Translations under genes and position numbers: made by a program | In this document: positions 35,404 through 43,800 of the stretch, one piece after another | Layout: each line of letters opens with the position of its first letter | How positions within the stretch are numbered: the first letter of the stretch is position 1 | Notes under the pieces: model-generated | The model's database searches: none | Seen by the model: the letters and a program-made list of their open reading frames with translations, nothing else | What the model was told of the DNA's origin: nothing | DNA from: Sphingobacterium corticibacter | GTDB taxonomy: Bacteria > Bacteroidota > Bacteroidia > Sphingobacteriales > Sphingobacteriaceae | Assembly (NCBI RefSeq): GCF_003076635.1 | Contig: NZ_QDKG01000001.1 | Span: forward strand, 1,116,001-1,180,000 | Length of the DNA stretch: 64,000 bases | Reading direction: 5' to 3'

Positions 35404-37380
35404 ATGAATAAAAACCTCAAAAGGCTACTTTTGGCTGCCGTTACGATACCCTTTTTGGGTGCGAGTACGACGTTTGCCCAATCATCTAAAGCACAACACT
35501 TAACAGACAATTCGACTTCGCAAAAGGTATCTACCATGCCAGCGATTTTTCCTGCACCTGTATCCATGGAACTTGGAAAAGGGAATATTCTTTTAGGGAA
35601 ATCGGTCGTGTTGGTCTCTTCATCTACCGTCGATGCTGGAACGAGCGCCTTAGTCGCTCAGATTCTAAAAGGTGCAGGTGTACAATCTGTAAAAACAGCA
35701 AAGAAACTTCCTAAAAAACTAGATGCTACGTATATCGTATTGGGTACTCAGCAGGATTCTCAGGTGCTTGATGCATTAAAACAAATTACTTCAACTACTG
35801 ACACCGCCGCCAGTGGATACACATTGGCAAGTAAGCAAATGGATACCGGAGCGCTTATTACCTTGTTGGGTAAAGATGTGAATGGACTGTACTATGCGGC
35901 ACAAACATTTCGACAATTAGCGCAACGGGGTTCTATTCCAGCGTTAGTGATCAACGACCATCCAGCATTGCCCATCCGAGGTACAATTGAAGGATTCTAT
36001 GGCAAACCATGGTCTATGGAGGAGCGAGAAAAGCACATTAACTTTTTAGCGACAGTAAAAGCAAATACATTTATCTACAGCCCAAAAGACGATCCATACG
36101 CACGTGATCGCTGGCGCGAGCCATACCCTGCGGCAACATTAAAAGAGCTTGAGAAACTTGCGGCAATATCTAAAAATAATCATATCAATTTTGTTTACGC
36201 TATTTCTCCCGGGCCGACGGTTTGTTTTTCTGATCCAAACGATCTACAAGCATTGTTAAACAAATTTGAAGTTCTCCGCGGTTTGGGCATTCACAGTTTC
36301 TATGTCGCACTAGATGACATCGAATATAAGGAGTGGAATTGCGAATTGGATTCGATTACTTTCGGACCTTCGGGCGCAGAGGCTGCTGCGCGTGCGCAGG
36401 CACATTTGCTGAACGCCGTGCAGGCTGATATCAAAAAGGTAGATCCAACGGCGCCACCTTTAATTATGGTGCCAACAGAATACTACGATGCCAAAGAAAC
36501 GCCTTACAAAGAGGCGCTACGTAAACATCTAGACTCCACCATTGTGGTGCAGTGGACAGGAACAGATGTGGTACCGCCATCTATCTCCATTTCGGATGCG
36601 CGTAATGCAACGAAAGCATTTGGCCGAAAGACATTTTTGTGGGATAACTACCCTGTAAACGATTACGGCGAATCGGCAGGAAGATTATTGCTAGCGCCTT
36701 ACCTACAGCGTGAAGCGGGATTGTCGCAAGAGCTAACAGGAATTGTATCCAATCCGATGAATCAAGAAGTAGCGAGCCGCGTGGCTGTTACGGGGGTTGT
36801 AGCCTTTGCTTGGAATGATAAAGATTACGACGCTGATCGGACGTGGAAGTTTGCCGCACGTGAGCTAGCAGGTTGGAATTCGGAAGTGAGCGAAGCATTG
36901 CTGACCTTCTTTGATACACAGCGCCTTGCGCCAACTTTTGGTACGCATCCTTGGCAGCCACAGGCGCCTTACCTCAAGTCTATTCTTGATAAGGTAGTAG
37001 ATCGTATAGCAAATGGTGATGCGCAAAGTCGGCAACAAGTGATCACGCAGCTGGCAAAGCACGCGGCCTATTTCACTCAAGTACCAGAAATCATTCGCAG
37101 CGGGAGCGTAGATCAAGGTTTTATTACCGAAGCGCAGCCGTGGCTAGACGCAATGGTTTTATGGGGTAAAGCACTTTCATCTACTGCTGCCGGATTAGCT
37201 GCAGCCAACCAAGCTGATTCATCTGCAAATGGTCATTTTGATCAAGCTAAAAAATATGCTGCCGAAGCGGAGGCTATTCAATCCACACCTGGAGCCACTC
37301 GTGTGGAAGGACCTGTGAAGGTTGCTGATGGCGTGTTAGATCATTTTATCACGAAAGCACCTAGCTTAATCGGATTTTAA
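35404..37380 (+). CDS. GH84 beta-N-acetylglucosaminidase (O-GlcNAcase-like)
   Basis: A 658-residue secreted hexosaminidase. The signal peptide ends at TTFAQ. A GH20b-like N-terminal alpha/beta domain follows (to ~residue 190), then the GH84 TIM barrel starting at RGTIEGFYGKPWS. The catalytic Asp pair in VALDDIE is D304/D305, used for substrate-assisted catalysis. C-terminal helical domains follow. Bacteroidota homologues remove terminal beta-GlcNAc from host or dietary glycans. ATG 35404 is chosen; a TTG at 35395 would add three residues. It is a single gene closed by a perfect 14-bp hairpin. Confidence 0.93.
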   Translation: MNKNLKRLLLAAVTIPFLGASTTFAQSSKAQHLTDNSTSQKVSTMPAIFPAPVSMELGKGNILLGKSVVLVSSSTVDAGTSALVAQILKGAGVQSVKTAKKLPKKLDATYIVLGTQQDSQVLDALKQITSTTDTAASGYTLASKQMDTGALITLLGKDVNGLYYAAQTFRQLAQRGSIPALVINDHPALPIRGTIEGFYGKPWSMEEREKHINFLATVKANTFIYSPKDDPYARDRWREPYPAATLKELEKLAAISKNNHINFVYAISPGPTVCFSDPNDLQALLNKFEVLRGLGIHSFYVALDDIEYKEWNCELDSITFGPSGAEAAARAQAHLLNAVQADIKKVDPTAPPLIMVPTEYYDAKETPYKEALRKHLDSTIVVQWTGTDVVPPSISISDARNATKAFGRKTFLWDNYPVNDYGESAGRLLLAPYLQREAGLSQELTGIVSNPMNQEVASRVAVTGVVAFAWNDKDYDADRTWKFAARELAGWNSEVSEALLTFFDTQRLAPTFGTHPWQPQAPYLKSILDKVVDRIANGDAQSRQQVITQLAKHAAYFTQVPEIIRSGSVDQGFITEAQPWLDAMVLWGKALSSTAAGLAAANQADSSANGHFDQAKKYAAEAEAIQSTPGATRVEGPVKVADGVLDHFITKAPSLIGF

Positions 37381-37386
37381 CGGAAT

Positions 37387-37426
37387 ATGCCCTTACTTTC
37401 GCAAAGTGAAAGTAAGGGCATGTTTT
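37387..37426. terminator. Perfect 14-bp hairpin after the GH84 gene
   Basis: The arms 37387-37400 and 37408-37421 are exact reverse complements around a 7-base loop, followed by GTTTT. It lies between the convergent GH84 and MATE genes. Confidence 0.88.
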
Positions 37427-37502
37427 AATAGTAGGGCTTTTTGTAATGTGTATGGCCAAGGAATACGATGTTCCGATATATACTAACCCCTAGTAATGCT
37501 TC

Positions 37503-38870
37503 CTATGCACTATTTCCGATTGCATTTTCTCCTGCCGACCTCAGCTTTTTAGAAACTCGAGCTACAGCTAAGAGTATAATCCCAAAGATGATCCAGTCAA
37601 TCACGGCACTCGCTACGTAAATACTATCTACTCCAAAATATTTAGGGACGATTAGCATAACCGGGATATAAAACACAACTTGTCGTAAAATACTAATAAC
37701 AGAAGCTGGTTTGGCATTTTCGATCGCTGGAAACCAGACAATGGCCATAAATACGAAAGGTAAAGCTAATAGTACACTCATGAAAATGCGAAAGTCTGTT
37801 AGTTGCGCAATGGAAAAAGACATATGAGGAATCATGATCGATAGCATTCCAGTAGGATACACCATCACAAAAAGCCAAAATGGAAGTAGGATGAGCAAAC
37901 CAGTAAACGAGAATAATTTGTATGATCGAATGCACCGCTCGTACTGTTTTGCGCCATAATTCATGCCAGATACGGGCTGTAGCGCGCGCATGAGTCCCCA
38001 GAGAGGTGTATTCAGTAAGATATAGAATCTATTTACTGCCGTGAAAAAAGTAATGTCCGCCGCATTACCATATTTTGCTAGTGAGTTGAACACTACAATG
38101 TTTTGAATAACAATCATGATCATCATTACAAAACCTGGTGTCCCCAGTGTGAGTGTTTCTTTGATGATAGCCATATCAGCTTTTACAGACCAAAATTTTG
38201 TTTTAAAAGACGCTTTTCCACCGCCATAATACCAAACACCAAGAAGGGAATAGATAATCATGGAAACATTAGTAGCCCATGCTGCTCCCGCTACGCCCCA
38301 TCCAAAGGTTTGAATAAAAATTGGCTTGAGAATCACGTCTACCAATAAGCCTACGGCGATCATCCATGCTGCGGTTTTCATGCGACCCTCAGCGCGTACG
38401 ATCATATTTAGGGCGAGACCGTGTATCCAAAAGAAGCTTCCCAAAATTGTAGCTCTGAAATATTCTACGCCAAGGGTTTGGATCTCGCCGCGTCCGCCCA
38501 TCATGTGGAGCAGATCTTCCGCAAATAAATAACACGGCAAGGTTATCAACGCAGAACACACAATCGTTAGAAAATTCGCAGTGCCCAGTGCCGTTTGCAA
38601 CTTATCCCTTTGATCGGCACCAATCCATATACTGATAGCCGATCCCAAACCTGTTCCGATTAGCGAACCAAATCCTTGCGCAAACTGAGCTAAAGGATAT
38701 GCAACGCCCACAGCCGCTAGCGCTGTGCTACTGATGAGGTGGCCTACGAATATACCATCTAGGAAATTATTCATTCCATATAATACCATGGCTACGACGG
38801 CGGGCCAGGCCATTTGCCACATCACCTTTGGCAGTTTGCCTTCCAGTATGAGCTTTTTTTGTTTGTCCAT
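37503..38870 (-). CDS. MATE-family efflux transporter
   Basis: A 455-residue inner-membrane exporter with 12 predicted transmembrane helices in two bundles. The N-terminal LPKVMWQMAWPAVVAMVLYGMNNFLDGIFVG and the Gly/Ala-rich GFGSLIGTGLGSAISI are typical of MATE proteins (NorM/DinF-type), which export cationic drugs or metabolites using Na+ or H+. It lies 54 bases downstream of the siderophore-interacting reductase gene in the same direction, so an operon is possible. Export of a siderophore would then be one hypothesis, with no direct evidence. Confidence 0.88.
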   Translation of the reverse strand: MDKQKKLILEGKLPKVMWQMAWPAVVAMVLYGMNNFLDGIFVGHLISSTALAAVGVAYPLAQFAQGFGSLIGTGLGSAISIWIGADQRDKLQTALGTANFLTIVCSALITLPCYLFAEDLLHMMGGRGEIQTLGVEYFRATILGSFFWIHGLALNMIVRAEGRMKTAAWMIAVGLLVDVILKPIFIQTFGWGVAGAAWATNVSMIIYSLLGVWYYGGGKASFKTKFWSVKADMAIIKETLTLGTPGFVMMIMIVIQNIVVFNSLAKYGNAADITFFTAVNRFYILLNTPLWGLMRALQPVSGMNYGAKQYERCIRSYKLFSFTGLLILLPFWLFVMVYPTGMLSIMIPHMSFSIAQLTDFRIFMSVLLALPFVFMAIVWFPAIENAKPASVISILRQVVFYIPVMLIVPKYFGVDSIYVASAVIDWIIFGIILLAVARVSKKLRSAGENAIGNSA

Positions 38871-38924
38871 TATGTTTGTTTTACTAGCTATTTAAATGTG
38901 ATTTCAGATATCGCTGATTGATTG

Positions 38925-39770
38925 TTAGTTTTCATCACTCTCTTCGTGTCTGGTCGTGGTCGATTTATCTTCCGACTGCCCCGATTTCCAGTATGAGTAA
39001 GCATATAACTCTTCTTTTTTCCAGCCCTTTTCTTTTCGTAGGTAATGGCGTATTTCCTTCACTGTAGTAAACTCTGCCGCTACGTAAGCCGAACGCGACC
39101 CATCGGGTAGGATTTGTTTTTTCAACGTTTCTGCCAGATCGCTCTGCTGTTGTGGGTGTTCATTGTGCAACCAAATAAATTCAATGTCGGCATTCGTGTG
39201 TAAGTATTGTTCGTCTTCTTTGCTATATACTTCGATGATGCAGATCCCTTTTGCTGTCGCAGGCAGATCTTCCAATATGGTTGATAGTACGGGAATTGCA
39301 GTAGCATCTCCAACCAGTACGTATTGCTCGGCTTTTATGTACAAATCCGTTTTGCCGGCTCGCATCAATAGGCCGATGATATCATCTTCCTTAGCATTTA
39401 TCGCCCATTTGGAAGCAGGCCCTTCATCACCGTGTGCTACAAAATCAATCCAGATTTCATTGTTTTCAAGATCGATTCCTCGATGAGTGTACGTGCGCAC
39501 AGCGGGGCGTATGTCGTCGGGAAGGGGTAGCCATTTTCTGTTTTCGTAGTCGAATTCAGGAAAATGAACTTTTGTTGCGCCTGCTGGTGGAATCATTATT
39601 TTATTGTTGACACCAACGGTCGCACTGTTTATTCTAAAAATATCGTCGCTAGTGAAGAATATGCGAATATAGTGCGGCGTGATGTACCGCTTGCGGACTA
39701 CTTTTACTTCGGTTTGTATAAATTGAAATTCCGTTTTCTCTGTTGTTTTTGTTGTGCTGCCGTGTCTCAT
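38925..39770 (-). CDS. Siderophore-interacting protein (NAD(P)H-dependent ferric reductase)
   Basis: A 281-residue cytosolic FAD enzyme of the SIP/ViuB family. The N-terminal FAD-binding beta-barrel includes HYIRIFF and RPAVRTYTHRGID, where RTYT is the flavin motif. The C-terminal NAD(P)H domain has VLVGDATAIPVLSTILEDLP and ends with YAYSYWKSG. It reduces Fe(III)-siderophores to release iron. ATG 39770 fits the family N-terminus; in-frame starts at 39809 or 39890 are possible. It is divergent from an AraC regulator that may sense siderophore or iron status, an arrangement typical of PchR-type control. Confidence 0.9.
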   Translation of the reverse strand: MRHGSTTKTTEKTEFQFIQTEVKVVRKRYITPHYIRIFFTSDDIFRINSATVGVNNKIMIPPAGATKVHFPEFDYENRKWLPLPDDIRPAVRTYTHRGIDLENNEIWIDFVAHGDEGPASKWAINAKEDDIIGLLMRAGKTDLYIKAEQYVLVGDATAIPVLSTILEDLPATAKGICIIEVYSKEDEQYLHTNADIEFIWLHNEHPQQQSDLAETLKKQILPDGSRSAYVAAEFTTVKEIRHYLRKEKGWKKEELYAYSYWKSGQSEDKSTTTRHEESDEN

Positions 39771-39877
39771 ATGTATATATTCTAAAGTCTTGCCATCGCA
39801 GTGAAACATGATAAAGTCAGTTTTATCTTGGCTCACCTTATTAAAGTTTATTATTAAGAATGGTTCTAAATAATTTG

Positions 39878-39885
39878 TAGCTTTG
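39878..39885 (+). promoter_or_regulatory. -7 element of the AraC-family regulator promoter
   Basis: TAGCTTTG matches TAnnTTTG perfectly in the SIP-AraC divergent region, ~85 bases before ATG 39971. A -33 element is not convincing. Confidence 0.4.
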
Positions 39886-39970
39886 TGCAAATTTAAAGAG
39901 TTAATAGAACGTGAAGGTGCGTTTAACGGATTAATATATCCGCAAAACGGATAAAGTAAAATTGTTATCG

Positions 39971-40960
39971 ATGAATTTGAGATTATATGATGATCAGCGT
40001 AAAATGTTGATTTATGAAATAGAGCATCCCGAAGCTTATTTTATGGATGGCGCCATCAAAGAGAGTTCGGTCGATATGGCGGATCAAATCGGGGGCGGCA
40101 GTTTTCATGAAGTGCTATTTGATGGTGTGCATATTGCGTATGGCAGTGCGCGGCTATTGCAATCATTACGATTCGGGTTTGAGAGTGATTATGAAACAGT
40201 CGAGATGCATTTTGCTTTAAAAGGAAAGAATACCTCCTTTTCCGACGCTTTTGACCAAAAAATACGGTTTGAGCCACATACCCATAATATCATTTATGCG
40301 AATGGTATGAACGGCGAGATGGAGTGGGAGAATAATGAACTACAGATTTTTGAAATTAACCTAGCACCATCATTTTTTAAAAGATTTTTGGTTGATGAGC
40401 ATCTGGCATTTTCCAACTTTCGGGATGCTATAGAAGGAGGGAGATCAGCTTTGCTTTATCAGCAACATCGACCGATGAATCGGGAGATGTACGACATTAT
40501 TGAACAGATTATGGGTTGCCAAAGATCGGGTGTTTTTAAACGTATGTTTTTGGAAGCGAAGGTTATTGAGCTATTATTGCTCCAATTAGAACAGTTTTCC
40601 GACGATCGATTTGCCAGGTTGAGCCTCAAAAAAAACGATATCGAAAAGATATATGCGGTGCGGGAGTTCATCGTACAGAATTTGGATTCAAACTGTTCTT
40701 TGATAGATCTGGCTCATCAAGCGGGTACGAATGACTTTGTCTTGAAAAAAGGATTTAAAGAATTATTTGGCACCACCGTATTTGGCTTTTGGAATGATAA
40801 AAAGATGGAGCAAGCAAAAAAACTACTCACCGAACAAGACTTCAATGTCGGTGAGGTATCTACTATTATTGGCTATAAAAACCAGCGTCATTTTTCAACG
40901 GCCTTCAAAAAGAAATTTGGAGTATTGCCCAATGAGATGAAGAAAACGTATTATAGTTAG
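39971..40960 (+). CDS. AraC-family transcriptional regulator (PchR-like)
   Basis: A 329-residue regulator. The N-terminal ~210 residues are a sensor domain (VEMHFALKGKNTSF, THNIIYANGMNG) resembling PchR/siderophore-responsive AraC proteins. The C-terminal HTH pair is CSLIDLAHQAGTNDFVLKKGFKELFG and FNVGEVSTIIGYKNQRHFSTAFKKKFGVLPNE. The start is ATG 39971; a TTG at 39962 gives three extra residues. It likely activates the divergent siderophore-interacting reductase, and perhaps distant uptake genes, in response to a siderophore; the ligand is inferred from neighbours only. Confidence 0.88.
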   Translation: MNLRLYDDQRKMLIYEIEHPEAYFMDGAIKESSVDMADQIGGGSFHEVLFDGVHIAYGSARLLQSLRFGFESDYETVEMHFALKGKNTSFSDAFDQKIRFEPHTHNIIYANGMNGEMEWENNELQIFEINLAPSFFKRFLVDEHLAFSNFRDAIEGGRSALLYQQHRPMNREMYDIIEQIMGCQRSGVFKRMFLEAKVIELLLLQLEQFSDDRFARLSLKKNDIEKIYAVREFIVQNLDSNCSLIDLAHQAGTNDFVLKKGFKELFGTTVFGFWNDKKMEQAKKLLTEQDFNVGEVSTIIGYKNQRHFSTAFKKKFGVLPNEMKKTYYS

Positions 40961-41000
40961 CTGGTCACCTCCTGTATTATAGGCCAAAAAATTCCTTGCA

Positions 41001-42329
41001 TTACTTCTTACCAACTGTATTCTTAAAGATCTGACCATCTTTCATAATCAGTAGGAAGTTCTTTTCTGGATTAGCGAGCAAAGACAGATCTTTCAGCGGA
41101 TTGCCGTTTACTAGTAGCAGATCGGCCAAAGCCTGTTCTTCTATCACGCCCAACTTGCCTGGATACGGACTACGTAAGCCAGATAATTGCAATAGCTCCG
41201 CATTATCCTGTGTGATCATTTTTAAGATTTCTGCGTTGGTAAACCACTTTTGTAAGCGTAAGATATAGCTGTTTTGATCGTCATTCAATTCTGGTTCGAA
41301 TAGGAAATCTGTTCCCCATGCCAACTTCACACCTAGCTTTTTGGCCAAGGGCCATACTTTTTCCTGTCCTTCCAATACCGGTTTGCGTTTTGCTTTGCGC
41401 TGGGCATCCATATTATCGTTGTTGTCCATGAGGTTTTGTAGGCTAAGCCAGATGCCTTTATCTGCTAATAATTGCAAAGTTTCTTCGTCGAGCATTTGCC
41501 CATGTTCTATCGATTTGACACCAGCTTCCACTGCGCGTTGTACTGCTCTTGGCGTGTAAGCATGCACCATTACATACGTTCCCCAATCTTCGGCAGCCTC
41601 TATAGCAGCTTTCATCTCATCAAAGGTATATTGCGTGACATCAATGGGATCATACGCCGAAGAAGTGCCACCGCCCGCCATCAACTTGATCTGGCTAGCG
41701 CCAAAGCGTAAGTTTTCGCGTACTGCGGTTAATACTTCAGGTCGACCATCTGCAATAAATGTCGCTCCATAACGCTCTGCTCGTGACACCACGCCAAAGA
41801 ATTTGCGTGAACGCTCGTCCGGAGTTCTAAAATCACCATGGCCAGCCGTTTGGCTGATTGTTGCGCCAGAAGGCCACACGCGCGGACCAACCAATTGGCC
41901 TTTATCAATTGCCGCCTTCAGCGGAAAAATAGGACCGCCGGCATCACGGACACTGGTAAAACCGCGCAACAACATGTCACCCGCTGATTTCCCCACCCGT
42001 TGAACCAAAAATTCCTCCGACATGTCGCTGGTGACCATTTGTGGCAGCGTTAATGCGCCAAATACCAAGTGTACATGCACATCAATCAGCCCCGGCATTA
42101 AGGTTTTCCCTTTGCCATCGATCTTGACCACATCCTGATCTTGAATAGCTATGGGAGAGGAGCTGATCTTCTCTATGGTACTGCCCGAGATCAACACATG
42201 CATGGGAGCTGTAAAGTCTGCTGCTTGATGATCAAGTAAGCGGACATTCTGTAATAGCACCTGTTTGGTTTGTGCTGTAGCTGCATATAGATTGGCCAAA
42301 AGTAATGCCGACGCAATAAGATATTTCAT
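41001..42329 (-). CDS. Exported metal-dependent amidohydrolase
   Basis: A 442-residue secreted protein of the imidazolonepropionase/Xaa-Pro-dipeptidase-like amidohydrolase group. The signal peptide ends at ATAQ. The metal-binding HVHLVFG strand 1 motif follows GLID. Further motifs are the lysine strand QIKLMAGGG, His-containing MVHAYTPRA, SIEHGQMLD and the C-terminal Asp in LAWGTDFLF. These support a binuclear metal hydrolase acting in the periplasm, probably on a small amide or dipeptide. ATG 42329 is chosen; TTG 42335 would add two residues. It is a single gene with unknown substrate. Confidence 0.85.
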   Translation of the reverse strand: MKYLIASALLLANLYAATAQTKQVLLQNVRLLDHQAADFTAPMHVLISGSTIEKISSSPIAIQDQDVVKIDGKGKTLMPGLIDVHVHLVFGALTLPQMVTSDMSEEFLVQRVGKSAGDMLLRGFTSVRDAGGPIFPLKAAIDKGQLVGPRVWPSGATISQTAGHGDFRTPDERSRKFFGVVSRAERYGATFIADGRPEVLTAVRENLRFGASQIKLMAGGGTSSAYDPIDVTQYTFDEMKAAIEAAEDWGTYVMVHAYTPRAVQRAVEAGVKSIEHGQMLDEETLQLLADKGIWLSLQNLMDNNDNMDAQRKAKRKPVLEGQEKVWPLAKKLGVKLAWGTDFLFEPELNDDQNSYILRLQKWFTNAEILKMITQDNAELLQLSGLRSPYPGKLGVIEEQALADLLLVNGNPLKDLSLLANPEKNFLLIMKDGQIFKNTVGKK

Positions 42330-42588
42330 AAACAAGGGGTTAATCCTAAAAATACAAGAAACGCTAACAAAAGCTTCCGTTAATTTTCTTTAGGTACCAA
42401 GATATGTCTTTTTGTGTTAAAGTTTGTTATATATATGGATTCTTGTTTATACAAATTGTCAATTTTCATATATTCGTCAATATTAATATGCAATTTTTCA
42501 ATGAAGGATGTTTGTCATTTGTTAAAGTCGAATATTGGAATAAAGCCTCTCAAAATCATTCTACTGCCTTATAAAACTTAAAAAGAGT

Positions 42589-43773
42589 ATGCTACGAGAC
42601 ATTAAAAAACACCTGTCTTTTGTCTTATTTTTCACCGTGATGTCTCAGTTACTTTACGGTCAAGATACTGTTTCAGTGAAAATAAAGTTGGTTAATGTAG
42701 ATAGAGATAAATTAATGATCCATTATAATGATGGCATAATGCTGGATTTTATTGAAGATCAAGCTATAGATTCCATTATCACTTTGACTAAGCCGAACAA
42801 TACCATATTCCCAAGGCTAGATATTGGCTACGCGGGAACGGAGTTCTATGTTAAATACTCTGTTAATAATGCTATATCAAGCTTAACCATATATGGTAAT
42901 GATAGCGAATCTACTATTCGTATTGGCGATATCTTCAATCTTACCTCGCTCTTAGATACGGCTTCCAATGAAATATATCGGAATCTACAAAACGGACAAA
43001 TGGCGGAATCTAAACTTTTAGGTGAGCTTTATCCTAAATATAATAACGGAGGAAGAGATAACGATTCTATAAAAAATGAGTTCTCTCATATAGTAAAGCA
43101 GATGAATCGCAAATCTATCGATTTCCTACGCCCTTATTCGCATAATTTTTTTTCATTCTTTTATTTTTCGGATCAGATCATGGGATTGTCAGATCTGATA
43201 GAAGTTGATGCACAGTATTACGGCGAGCTTCTTACATATTTCGAATCGACTTTTCCAAACGAATTTAAAGAAACACTTGAAGGGCAGAAGATAGCAACGA
43301 TATTAGGGCAGAAAGCTTCAGGTTATAAGCTAGGGGAAAATCAGTTTTTTCCAGATCTTGATATAAAAGATATTCATGGAAATGCCATTCCTCTTAATGA
43401 TTTTAATGAAGATTTTCTTTTGATTGATTTTTGGGCCAGCTGGTGTGGGCCATGTTTACGACAACTGCCACAGGTTAAAGTACTACGGGGTGAGTTTTCT
43501 GAAGATCACTTAAAAATCTTGAGTATTTCGATCGATAGAGATTCATTGGCATTTACAAATGCGCGATTAAAGCATGATATGAATTGGGCGCATGTCTTAG
43601 ATAAAGGTGATATGTTTGGTTCTAGATTAGGTGTTGGAAGTATTCCAACCGTTGTAATTTTGGATCGCAATCGTCAAATCGTATACTATCATAATGGCGG
43701 TATGCTTGATTTAGATAGAATACGCACCATTCTTCGTGCTAAAGATGTAGCATTTAATGCACAAGTAGAATGA
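42589..43773 (+). CDS. TlpA-like thioredoxin-family protein
   Basis: A 394-residue exported protein. A signal peptide ends around LYGQD. The N-terminal ~240 residues contain a DUF4369-like or similar domain with many beta strands and a helical segment. The C-terminal ~140 residues are a thioredoxin fold with the active site WASWCGPCLRQ (CxxC) and GSIPTVVILDR (cis-Pro), as in TlpA/ResA. It is probably a periplasmic or outer-membrane-associated thiol reductase or a redox-linked binding protein. It is convergent with the HTCS gene (27 bases between ends); the shared end shows no clear hairpin. Confidence 0.8.
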   Translation: MLRDIKKHLSFVLFFTVMSQLLYGQDTVSVKIKLVNVDRDKLMIHYNDGIMLDFIEDQAIDSIITLTKPNNTIFPRLDIGYAGTEFYVKYSVNNAISSLTIYGNDSESTIRIGDIFNLTSLLDTASNEIYRNLQNGQMAESKLLGELYPKYNNGGRDNDSIKNEFSHIVKQMNRKSIDFLRPYSHNFFSFFYFSDQIMGLSDLIEVDAQYYGELLTYFESTFPNEFKETLEGQKIATILGQKASGYKLGENQFFPDLDIKDIHGNAIPLNDFNEDFLLIDFWASWCGPCLRQLPQVKVLRGEFSEDHLKILSISIDRDSLAFTNARLKHDMNWAHVLDKGDMFGSRLGVGSIPTVVILDRNRQIVYYHNGGMLDLDRIRTILRAKDVAFNAQVE

Positions 43774-43800
43774 CCTAAAACTTTTCGAATATTGTTATAC

